NCBI RefSeq assembly: GCF_000469325.1
Contig: NZ_KI271582.1
Location: 22,544-57,989, forward strand
DNA from: Schleiferilactobacillus shenzhenensis LY-73
Lineage (GTDB): Bacteria > Bacillota > Bacilli > Lactobacillales > Lactobacillaceae
Direction: 5' to 3'
Length of the DNA: 35,446 nt
Under the pieces are notes generated by a model that saw only the letters and a program-made list of their open reading frames with translations, did not search any database and was not told the origin of the DNA. Shown here piece after piece: positions 1 through 6,518 of this stretch. Both the position numbers and the translations under genes were made by a program. The first letter of the stretch is position 1, and every line of letters starts with the position of its first letter.

Positions 1-73
1 TGCCCAGGCAAGTTCTGTCACGTGCCCACAGCTAGCTCCGCAGGACCGGCTTCGCACCAGCTTCGCGTCGCCG

Positions 74-105
74 CCCAATCCGCGCAGCCCGCAGTCACCC
101 GGGCC
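74..105 (+). repeat. Probable truncated copy of the structured intergenic repeat (3' arm)
   Basis: This stretch matches the 3' arm of the repeat at 13597-13767 at about 27 of 32 positions when compared with 13741-13772, including the conserved AATCCGC and CACCCGG blocks. The shared block GTGCCCA also occurs upstream at 22-28, but about 32 bases further away than in the complete copy. The matching left arm would lie outside the window. It sits in non-coding DNA beyond the prsA terminator. Alignment was by eye. Confidence 0.45.
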
Positions 106-133
106 ACAGACCAGACACTTTACTACCCACTCA

Positions 134-170
134 AAAAGGCCCCCGACGATTTTCTCGCCGGGGGCCTTTC
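134..170 (-). terminator. Rho-independent terminator of prsA
   Basis: The arms 135-145 and 159-169 form a perfect 11-bp GC-rich stem. Read on the minus strand the stem is followed by a run of five T. It lies about 20 bases past the prsA stop codon. Confidence 0.9.
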
Positions 171-191
171 TCACAATCTATCTAACACAGA

Positions 192-1217
192 TTATTTGCT
201 AGAACTCGATGCGCTCGAGCTGCTGGTGCTGCTCGAACTCGTCGTGCTGCTGGAAGTCGTGGACGAAGCAGAAGAGCTCGTCGTACTCTCAGAAGCGCTG
301 GAGCTGGTGGATGAAGTCGACTTGCTGGATGAACTGTTCAGGTAACCGGACAGAATATCCTTCAGGTCCTTATCCTTGATGTCGATATTGGCCTTCTGCA
401 GGACCTTCGACATCACGCCTTGCATGACGGTGGAATCTTGCATCCACTTGTCATAGATCTGGTTCTCCAACGTCTTCTTGTGAGACGCCATGGAGCCCTT
501 GCCCGGGTTCTTGTCGGACATGATCACGTGGTAACCGTATTGCGTCTTGACCGGAGTCTTGGTCCATTCGCCTTGCTTCAGTGCGAAGGCGGCCTTCTTG
601 AAGGTGGCGTCGTATTGCGTGTCGGTGCTGTCGAACGGGGTCAGCTTGCCGCCGTTGGCCTTGGAGCCAGTATCGGTGGAGTACTTCTTGGCTAATGTCG
701 CGAAGTTCTTACCCTTGTCGGCGTTCAGCTGGTTGATGATGTCCTTGGCCGTCTTCTCGTCCTTGACCAGGATGTGAGAAACGGTGATCTTCGGCTCGTA
801 GGACTTCCACTGGGTCTTCAAGTCCGCGTTCGTAACGGGCTTTAAGTCTTCCAGGGCCTTGCGAGTAAGCAGGTTGGTCTTGATATTTTGCTTGAATGAG
901 GTGGGGGTCAGGCTGTTTTGCGCCAGTGCCTGAGAGAATTGCGCCCCATACTGATTCTTGACGGAATTATACTGTTTGGTGACGGTCTTGTCGGAGACTT
1001 TCTTACCGTATTGCTCCTCAAGCGCCTTCTGCCAAATCAACGTCTGCAGGGTCGTCTTGCCGGCGCTGGAATCCTTCATGGCATCGTAGTACTGCGACTC
1101 GGTGATTTTGCCGCCCTTCATCGAAACGACGGTTTTATCCGAGGAGCAGCCGGCTGCGATCAGCATGACGGCGACGGCACTGAGCGCGATGGCCCATTTG
1201 CCAGACTTTTTAAACAT
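192..1217 (-). CDS. prsA: PrsA, peptidyl-prolyl isomerase lipoprotein (foldase)
   Basis: This is an extracytoplasmic parvulin-type foldase, tethered by lipid to the outer face of the membrane, which helps secreted proteins fold after Sec export. The 341-residue product starts with a lipoprotein signal peptide (MFKKSGKWA, a hydrophobic stretch, then IAAGC; the Cys would be lipidated). A PpiC/rotamase domain lies in the middle (SHILVKDEKTA through GGKLTPF to YGYHVIMSD). The last 47 residues (about 295-341) are almost only Ser and Thr with a few Ala, Lys and Glu, which is not part of the enzyme. An in-frame ATG at 1232 is an alternative start; 1217 was chosen because it begins directly with the signal peptide. 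The gene is alone, between its own promoter and terminator. Confidence 0.93.
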   Translation of the reverse strand: MFKKSGKWAIALSAVAVMLIAAGCSSDKTVVSMKGGKITESQYYDAMKDSSAGKTTLQTLIWQKALEEQYGKKVSDKTVTKQYNSVKNQYGAQFSQALAQNSLTPTSFKQNIKTNLLTRKALEDLKPVTNADLKTQWKSYEPKITVSHILVKDEKTAKDIINQLNADKGKNFATLAKKYSTDTGSKANGGKLTPFDSTDTQYDATFKKAAFALKQGEWTKTPVKTQYGYHVIMSDKNPGKGSMASHKKTLENQIYDKWMQDSTVMQGVMSKVLQKANIDIKDKDLKDILSGYLNSSSSKSTSSTSSSASESTTSSSASSTTSSSTTSSSSTSSSSASSSSK

Positions 1218-1276
1218 TAAATACACATCCATTCAATTCAGATTGTTCCCATTACGGGTAAAACAGCACAGTGACA

Positions 1277-1306
1277 AATATAACACAGGAGCCCTGCCAA
1301 TGAAAA
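1277..1306 (-). promoter_or_regulatory. Promoter of prsA
   Basis: On the minus strand there is a -35 TTTTCA (1301-1306) and a -10 TATATT (1277-1282) with an 18-bp spacer. A 7-bp inverted repeat, CAGGAGC (1286-1292) and GCTCCTG (1315-1321), brackets the -35 region and could be an operator or a small hairpin. Confidence 0.55.
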
Positions 1307-1360
1307 TTGACAACGCTCCTGAACGAAAGGTTTTACAAAAACAGCACTGAAAAGGCATAC

Positions 1361-1717
1361 TTATGAATTTTCTGTGTCCTTCCCACCACTGAAACCGCTC
1401 GCGTCTTTCTGCAAAGTGGCCAAGGTCTCGTTGATCTGCTTCAGCCGGGGGGCGGCTTGGAACTGAAAGTCGGCAATGTTCTGCTGGACTTCTTTCTGGA
1501 CCGTGGGGACGGTAGTCTTGAGCTGGGTGAGCAGATTGGTCAGCGCCGATTGAAGCTGGCTGACGGTACCGCTGACCATTTTGACGGAGTCGCTGACTTC
1601 GGTGAGGTAGGCGGCGGTTTCCTTTTGCTGCTGGATGCCGGTTTTCTTGGCGGTGAAGAGGCCGTACGCACCCCCGACCAGGACGCCGAGGAACAGGCCC
1701 GTGCGAAATTTAGGCAT
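1361..1717 (-). CDS. YtxH-like small membrane-associated protein
   Basis: The 118-residue protein has an N-terminal glycine-rich membrane segment (about residues 6-22, FLGVLVGGAYGLFTAKKTG), followed by a long helical region rich in Gln, Lys, Ser and Thr that is probably coiled coil. This matches the general-stress YtxH-type family; the molecular function is unknown. The start overlaps the end of hit by 8 bases, so the two genes are co-transcribed and probably translationally coupled. The family call rests on the N-terminal pattern and on position next to hit. Confidence 0.72.
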   Translation of the reverse strand: MPKFRTGLFLGVLVGGAYGLFTAKKTGIQQQKETAAYLTEVSDSVKMVSGTVSQLQSALTNLLTQLKTTVPTVQKEVQQNIADFQFQAAPRLKQINETLATLQKDASGFSGGKDTENS

Positions 1718-2156
1718 GGGGCGCCTCCTTCAGGTTGGCTTTGATGCCGGCGGCGACTTTCTCCAAGGCGGCAGTGTCGTACATGTCGCTGTGGTTGCCG
1801 AAGTGGATGCTGAAGTCGTCCTGGGCGGAGTACCGGGGGATCAGGTGAATGTGGACGTGATGGACGCTCTGGTACGCCACCTCGCCGTTATTGTTGATAA
1901 TGTTCATTCCTTCAATGCCGGGGTTTGACGCCTTGATGGCCTGGGCCAGCATGGGCACGTAAGAAAAGAGAGTGGCGGCCGTCTGCGCCGGCAGATGGAA
2001 GATGTCCTCGATGTGGTCCTTGGGGACGAGCAGGGTGTGGCCCGGGGTGGCTTGAGAAATGTCCAGGAAGGCCTTCACGTGGTCGTCTTCAAAAACGGTC
2101 ACGCTGGGGATCTCACCGCGAATGATTTTACAAAAAATGCAGTTTTCGTCTAACAT
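1710..2156 (-). CDS. hit: HIT family protein (histidine triad nucleotide hydrolase)
   Basis: A 148-residue protein of the Hint/HIT family, which hydrolyses nucleoside phosphoramidates and related nucleotides. The histidine triad is visible as HVHIH (residues 100-104) followed by LIPR, and the N-terminal CIFC (residues 6-9) is the usual zinc-binding pair. The start at 2156 is preceded by a strong GGAGGT at good distance; longer in-frame extension upstream lacks this support. It is the first gene of a two-gene operon with the YtxH-like gene and is divergent from ecsA, as in Bacillus subtilis where hit sits beside ecsAB. Confidence 0.95.
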   Translation of the reverse strand: MLDENCIFCKIIRGEIPSVTVFEDDHVKAFLDISQATPGHTLLVPKDHIEDIFHLPAQTAATLFSYVPMLAQAIKASNPGIEGMNIINNNGEVAYQSVHHVHIHLIPRYSAQDDFSIHFGNHSDMYDTAALEKVAAGIKANLKEAPHA

Positions 2157-2205
2157 ACCGTTACCTCCAGTGCCGTCGTTTCCCGGCGGCGAACTTTCTG
2201 CTATC

Positions 2206-2214
2206 ATTGTAGCA
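2206..2214 (-). promoter_or_regulatory. Extended -10 promoter of the hit operon
   Basis: On the minus strand TGCTACAAT is an extended -10 element about 50 bases before the hit start. No good -35 was seen, which is usual for TGn-type promoters. Confidence 0.5.
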
Positions 2215-2276
2215 TAACGCTTACTGGCGGGGCGCAGTCTCCGCCGCTTCCGAGAGAACGAAAGGATGCGGATGCA

Positions 2277-3011
2277 TTGCTTACTGTGGATCACTTAACG
2301 GGCGGTTACGCCCACGTGCCCGTGCTGCACGACGTCAGCTTCACCGTGCCGGACGGGGCCATTGCCGGCTTGATCGGTCTGAACGGGGCGGGCAAGTCGA
2401 CGACCATCAAGCACATCATCGGGCTGCTTACACCCACGACCGGGACCGTCACGGTGAACGGCTTGACCATCAGCCAGGACGCCACCGCGTACCACCAGCA
2501 GATCGCCTACGTGCCCGAGACGCCGGTGCTTTACCCCGAACTGACGCTGAAGGAGCACATCGACCTGACCATCAGTGCCTACGGTTTACCGGTCAAGGAG
2601 ACCTGGGCCAAGGCCGACCGGCTGCTCAAGATGTTCCGGTTGGATAACAAGCTGGACTGGTTCCCCAGTAATTTCTCCAAGGGCATGCGCCAGAAGGTGA
2701 TGATCGTCACCGCGTTCATGACCGACGCCAAGCTGTTCATCATCGATGAACCCTTCACCGGCCTCGATCCCTTGGCCGTCCACGATCTCTTGACCATTGT
2801 CCAGGAGAGAAAGGCGGCGGGGGCTTCCGTGCTGATGTCCACCCACATCCTGGCCACCGCGCAACAGTACGCGGACACCTTCATCCTATTAAATAACGGC
2901 CGGGTGCGGACCACCGGGTCGCTGGCCGACTTGAAGAAAGAATTCGGCATGAGCGACGCCAACTTGGACGACATTTACCTGGCGATGACGAAGGAGCCGG
3001 CGGCCTCATGA
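2277..3011 (+). CDS. ecsA: EcsA, ABC transporter ATP-binding protein
   Basis: The ATPase subunit of the Ecs ABC transporter, which in Bacillus affects intramembrane proteolysis by RasP, protein secretion and competence. The 244-residue product carries Walker A (GLNGAGKST), a signature region (FSKGMRQKV), Walker B (LFIIDEPFTGLD) and the H-loop (STHIL). The opening TGGY and IGLNGAGKSTTIKHIIGL are typical of EcsA. A TTG start is used here, with AAAGGA 10 bases upstream; no in-frame ATG is close. The stop overlaps ecsB by 4 bases. Confidence 0.93.
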   Translation: MLTVDHLTGGYAHVPVLHDVSFTVPDGAIAGLIGLNGAGKSTTIKHIIGLLTPTTGTVTVNGLTISQDATAYHQQIAYVPETPVLYPELTLKEHIDLTISAYGLPVKETWAKADRLLKMFRLDNKLDWFPSNFSKGMRQKVMIVTAFMTDAKLFIIDEPFTGLDPLAVHDLLTIVQERKAAGASVLMSTHILATAQQYADTFILLNNGRVRTTGSLADLKKEFGMSDANLDDIYLAMTKEPAAS

Positions 3012-4237
3012 AAGAATTGTGGCACACTCGCCAGACCCGGCATCTGACCCAGCAACTGAAGTATTTGCGGCTGGTCTTCAACGACCACTTCATGATTGCG
3101 TTGATCTTCCTGTTCGGCGCGCTGGGGGTCAGTTACGCCAATGCCTTGAAGGGGATATTGACGCCCCTCTGGTGGGGCAAACCCATCCTCATCTTGGCCT
3201 TTTGGGCACTGCTCCAAGTGGGCCAGTTTGCCTCGCTGATTTTTGAAGCGGACGCGGTCTTCCTGCAGCCCCGGGAAGCCGACATGGGCGATTACATGCG
3301 CGGCGCCAACGGTTACAGCCTGCCGCTGCCCCTGGTGATTCTGCTGTTCGTCGGGGCGCTGGGGCTGCCCTTTGCGGTGCAGGGCGCCGGCGTCACCGTG
3401 ATGCAGTGGGTCGCGTTTCTGATCGTCCTGGTCGTCCTCAAAGCCGCCGATCTGGCCAGGCAGGGCATGGCGTTGTTCATGGGGCAAGAAAAGCGGGCGC
3501 AGCAGCTTTACGGACTGACCCAGGCCGTCGCCGTCGTCAGCCTCGTCTTGTGTGTCTATGGTCCCCAGTGGCTAGCAGCCGCGGGGCTGCTGATTGCCGC
3601 CGGCTGGTCCGCTCGGCTGACGAGTCAATTCCGCCAAACTGCTGCGACTCAGCGGATCGATTGGCTCACCGCCGTGGCCAAGGAAGAAAAACGCCAATTC
3701 CGCATCTATCGCTTCTACAATCTATTCACAGATGTGCCGGGATTGACCAGCAGTGCCAAGCGGCGCAAGTACCTGGACATCTTCCTGCCCCGGGTCAGCT
3801 TGACGCCGGCGCACACGTTCACCTATCTGTATGTCCGCGGCTTTCTCCGCGGCAGCGAGTACTTGGGCCTGTTCCTGCGGTTGACGATCATCGGCGCAGT
3901 GGCGCTGTGGTTCATCAACACGTGGTGGATTGCCGCGCTGGTGGCGGCGCTGTTCATCTACCTGATCGGCTTCCAGCTGCTGCCCTTTGCCGGCCAATAC
4001 AGCAACAACGTGATGACCTTTCTCTACCCTGTCCCGGCAGCCAGCCAGCAGCGCTCCTTCGGCCGGCTCTTGACCGTGCTGCTGGTCCTGGCCTGGGTCA
4101 TCTTCGCCATCCCGATGGTGTGGCAGCTCGGCCTCAGCATAGAGACCGCCGCCGGCATCGCCCTGGTGCTGGTCATCGTCTTGGCCTTCGTTTACTTGTA
4201 TGCTCCCCGCCGCATCGCGAAGATGCAGGCGAATTAG
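3008..4237 (+). CDS. ecsB: EcsB, ABC transporter membrane subunit
   Basis: The membrane partner of EcsA. The 409-residue protein has paired hydrophobic segments near residues 30-80, 115-145, 165-205, 290-330 and 355-400, separated by a large cytoplasmic region around residues 205-280. The ATG lies inside the ecsA stop (ATGA overlap), so the two are coupled. Identity rests on gene order, length and membrane pattern; single conserved motifs are few in this family. The transported substrate is not known. Confidence 0.9.
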   Translation: MKELWHTRQTRHLTQQLKYLRLVFNDHFMIALIFLFGALGVSYANALKGILTPLWWGKPILILAFWALLQVGQFASLIFEADAVFLQPREADMGDYMRGANGYSLPLPLVILLFVGALGLPFAVQGAGVTVMQWVAFLIVLVVLKAADLARQGMALFMGQEKRAQQLYGLTQAVAVVSLVLCVYGPQWLAAAGLLIAAGWSARLTSQFRQTAATQRIDWLTAVAKEEKRQFRIYRFYNLFTDVPGLTSSAKRRKYLDIFLPRVSLTPAHTFTYLYVRGFLRGSEYLGLFLRLTIIGAVALWFINTWWIAALVAALFIYLIGFQLLPFAGQYSNNVMTFLYPVPAASQQRSFGRLLTVLLVLAWVIFAIPMVWQLGLSIETAAGIALVLVIVLAFVYLYAPRRIAKMQAN

Positions 4238-4255
4238 GAAGAAAGTTGGAATCGT

Positions 4256-4909
4256 ATGCGTTTGAGAAATAAGCCCTGGGCGGCCGCACTGATCAAAGCC
4301 CACCCCGAGCTGATTCAAGTCACACCGGACCAGGTCGCCGATCAATTTGAAAAACGGCAGCCCGTGCGGCTGGAGATCGGCACCGGCAAGGGCCAATTCA
4401 TTTTTCGGATGGCCCAGCAAAATCCCAGTATCAACTTTGTCGCCCTGGAGATGCAGCACTCGGCCCTGGCCGTTTTGTTAAAGCAGCAGGTCGAGGCCAA
4501 GCTGCCCAATCTGCAGCTGGTGGTGGCCAACGCCAATACATTGGCGACAGCCTTTGCCGGCTGGCACTTCACCGAGATCTACCTGAATTTCTCCGACCCG
4601 TGGCCCAAGACCCGGCACGAAAAAAGGCGGCTGACCTACCGCAGCTTTCTCACCCAATACCGGCAATTACTGGTACCGGATGGGGTGGTGCAGCTGAAGA
4701 CAGACAACCGTCATTTCTTCGAATATTCATTAATGAGTATGAATCAGTACGGGATGCGGTTCCGGCAGCTGAGCTTGGACCTGCACCATGATGATACGCC
4801 CTGGGCACAAAAGAATGTGACCACGGAGTACGAGGACAAGTTCGCGGCCAAGGGCCAGCCGATCTATGCCGTGCGGGCGGTGTTCCTGCCCGCTCACGCC
4901 AAGGGGTAG
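4256..4909 (+). CDS. trmB: tRNA (guanine-N7-)-methyltransferase
   Basis: TrmB methylates G46 in the variable loop of tRNA with S-adenosylmethionine. The 217-residue protein has the SAM-binding motif EIGTGKGQF (about residues 40-48) and the family hallmark FSDPWPKTRHEKRRL, which holds the catalytic and tRNA-binding residues. It follows ecsB after 18 bases with GGAAGAAAG upstream, so it is probably part of the same transcript. Its 3' end overlaps the convergent PepSY-like gene by 16 bases. Confidence 0.96.
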   Translation: MRLRNKPWAAALIKAHPELIQVTPDQVADQFEKRQPVRLEIGTGKGQFIFRMAQQNPSINFVALEMQHSALAVLLKQQVEAKLPNLQLVVANANTLATAFAGWHFTEIYLNFSDPWPKTRHEKRRLTYRSFLTQYRQLLVPDGVVQLKTDNRHFFEYSLMSMNQYGMRFRQLSLDLHHDDTPWAQKNVTTEYEDKFAAKGQPIYAVRAVFLPAHAKG

Positions 4910-5229
4910 AGGTCCAGCAGCTGGCCGCTGGCGACGTCCATGATGAATTCATATTGATGCAGGACGCCGTGTTCCTTGCGGGTGATACCGCCGTAATTGA
5001 CGCGCACCGTACGGCCGCTCTTGGCCGTGTACGGGTGGGTCTTCGACTCGATCCAGGAGCCCTCGATCGGCCCCTCCCGCAGGAACAGGTCCTTGACCTG
5101 CTGCAAGCGGCGGTCTAGGAGCTGACGCGCCTGACGCTGGTGCCAGACCATGTCGACGGCGCCGACGAAGAGCCCAGAGAGGGCGCCGGCGGCGAAGTAG
5201 ACCCAGGGACGTTGTGGTAACTTGGCCAT
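4894..5229 (-). CDS. PepSY-like membrane-anchored protein
   Basis: The 111-residue protein has one N-terminal membrane segment (WVYFAAGALSGLFVGAVDMVW) and a short extracellular C-terminal part that resembles a PepSY/YpeB-type fold, ending in EFIMDVASGQLLDLYPL. Such domains often inhibit or modulate proteases outside the cell. The start at 5229 was chosen because it begins just before the membrane segment and a consensus promoter lies about 40 bases upstream; a longer reading from 5385 would run through that promoter. It is tail-to-tail with trmB (16-base overlap). B. subtilis YtzB may be a counterpart, but this is tentative. Confidence 0.7.
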   Translation of the reverse strand: MAKLPQRPWVYFAAGALSGLFVGAVDMVWHQRQARQLLDRRLQQVKDLFLREGPIEGSWIESKTHPYTAKSGRTVRVNYGGITRKEHGVLHQYEFIMDVASGQLLDLYPLA

Positions 5230-5268
5230 AATATAACCTGCTTTCTGATTAGAAGCTTTGCTGGCTCC

Positions 5269-5297
5269 ATTATAAGGGGAACGGCCCACTTTGCCAA
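5269..5297 (-). promoter_or_regulatory. Promoter of the PepSY-like gene
   Basis: On the minus strand TTGGCA (5292-5297) and TATAAT (5269-5274) are separated by exactly 17 bp, a near-consensus vegetative promoter. Confidence 0.8.
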
Positions 5298-5314
5298 CGC
5301 CGGCCGGAAGCCAG

Positions 5315-5343
5315 TTTACTTTTCTGCCCGTGTCACTTATAAT
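5315..5343 (+). promoter_or_regulatory. Promoter of ytpP
   Basis: TTTACT (5315-5320) and TATAAT (5338-5343) with a 17-bp spacer, about 30 bases before the ytpP start. It is arranged back-to-back with the PepSY-like promoter. Confidence 0.75.
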
Positions 5344-5375
5344 AAGTAAGTAAGAAAAGAAAGGAGTGTGATTCC

Positions 5376-5699
5376 GTGAAGTCATTAGCTGATATGAATG
5401 ATAGCCAGCTGCAAGACGTGACGGCGGAGGGCAAGCACATGCTGTTCTTCGATGCCGCCTGGTGCGGGGATTGCCGCTTCATCAAGCCGCAGATGCCGGC
5501 GATCGAGAAGGAATACAACGATTGGCAGTTCATCGAAATTGACCGGGACAAGTATATGGACCTGGCCAAGGACATGGACGTCTTCGGGATTCCCAGCTTC
5601 ATCGCCGTCAAGGACGGCAAGGAAATCGGCCGGTTCGCAAACAAGGACCGGAAGACGAAGAAGGAGATCGAGGCCTTTATCGACAACTTACCGGCCTAA
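5376..5699 (+). CDS. ytpP: Thioredoxin-like protein YtpP
   Basis: A 107-residue cytoplasmic thioredoxin-fold protein, the length of B. subtilis YtpP. The redox site is WCGDC (about residues 29-33), where classical thioredoxin has WCGPC; replacing Pro by Asp is expected to change redox potential or partner choice. The cis-Pro loop is visible as FGIPSF. It starts with GTG, 9 bases after AAAGGAG. It precedes ytpR and sftA, as in Bacillus (where ytpQ lies between). No terminator separates it from ytpR. Confidence 0.88.
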   Translation: MKSLADMNDSQLQDVTAEGKHMLFFDAAWCGDCRFIKPQMPAIEKEYNDWQFIEIDRDKYMDLAKDMDVFGIPSFIAVKDGKEIGRFANKDRKTKKEIEAFIDNLPA

Positions 5700-5744
5700 T
5701 GCTAACATTAGGTGAACTTAAAATCGGTAAGGAGCAAAAAGACC

Positions 5745-6377
5745 TTGTTAATTACAGCATTTAACCACCGTTTGGATTGTTTATTCGCCGTGGTCGGGCA
5801 GGACAGCGAGTTCACCGAGACCAGCGAGACCAAGGGCCGCGTGACCGTTATTCGGGACACGAAGACCGGGACGCTGGTCGGGGTGAACTTTTTTGCGCCC
5901 GCTCAGATTCTTGGCAGTGACGCGCTCCATGACGGCCAGGTGCAGCTGGGGGCGGCGGACGTCGCCAAGCTCAACGCTGCTCTGGCAGCGGCTGGCTTCA
6001 GCGACCGCCTCGAGGCGGACACCAAGCCCCGCTTCGTCATTGGCTTCGTCAAGGAATTGAAGAAGCACCCCAACTCCGATCACCTGAAGATTGCCCAAGT
6101 AGATGATGGGGAGGACAAGCTGCGCCAGATCGTCGTCGGGTCGCCCAACGTTGCTGAGGGACAGAAAGTAGTCGTCGCCTTGCCCGGCGCCTTCATGCCC
6201 AGCGGCAAGATCATCTGGCCAGGGGAGCTGCGCGGCGTGTCGTCCTACGGCATGCTCTGCGCCCCGCGGGAACTGGCCTTGCCCAATGCACCGCAAAAGC
6301 CTGGCTTGCTCATCTTGCCGGAGGACGCTGAAGTCGGCGCCCCCTTTGAGCCGGCTAAGCTGGATCTGCACTACTGA
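5745..6377 (+). CDS. ytpR: YtpR-like tRNA-binding domain protein
   Basis: A 210-residue protein with a C-terminal tRNA-binding (EMAP/CsaA/PheT N-terminal type) OB fold over about residues 95-200, including HPNSDHLKIAQVD, IVVGSPNVAEGQKVVVALPG and MLCAPRELAL. Free-standing versions occur next to sftA/murC in many Firmicutes; their cellular role is unknown. The TTG start at 5745 is preferred because AAGGAG lies 10 bases upstream; a GTG at 5712 would add 11 residues without a good ribosome site. A strong terminator follows. Confidence 0.88.
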   Translation: MLITAFNHRLDCLFAVVGQDSEFTETSETKGRVTVIRDTKTGTLVGVNFFAPAQILGSDALHDGQVQLGAADVAKLNAALAAAGFSDRLEADTKPRFVIGFVKELKKHPNSDHLKIAQVDDGEDKLRQIVVGSPNVAEGQKVVVALPGAFMPSGKIIWPGELRGVSSYGMLCAPRELALPNAPQKPGLLILPEDAEVGAPFEPAKLDLHY

Positions 6378-6390
6378 TGAAGAGAGAACA

Positions 6391-6424
6391 AGCCGTCGAA
6401 TCGTTTTGGATTCGGCGGCTTTTT
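6391..6424 (+). terminator. Rho-independent terminator after ytpR
   Basis: A 12-bp stem (6391-6402 with 6409-6420, one G-T pair) is followed by TTTT. It closes the ytpP-ytpR transcript. Confidence 0.88.
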
Positions 6425-6478
6425 GCGTTAATTGGGGCGTTCATTTCTCCTCGTTGCGTTCCAACGCTTTCTCCGGTC

Positions 6479-6487
6479 TGCTACAAT
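6479..6487 (+). promoter_or_regulatory. Extended -10 promoter of sftA
   Basis: TGCTACAAT, an extended -10 element identical to the one before hit, lies about 32 bases before the sftA start. The best -35 match at 17 bp (TTCCAA, 6459-6464) is weak. Confidence 0.55.
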
Positions 6488-6518
6488 GAAATCCAGAGAA
6501 GAAAGAGGAGAACGCATT

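Noticed and set aside
22-345. Leu/Val/Glu-rich open frame on the plus strand
   Set aside because: It is the complement of the PrsA serine tail and crosses the prsA terminator.
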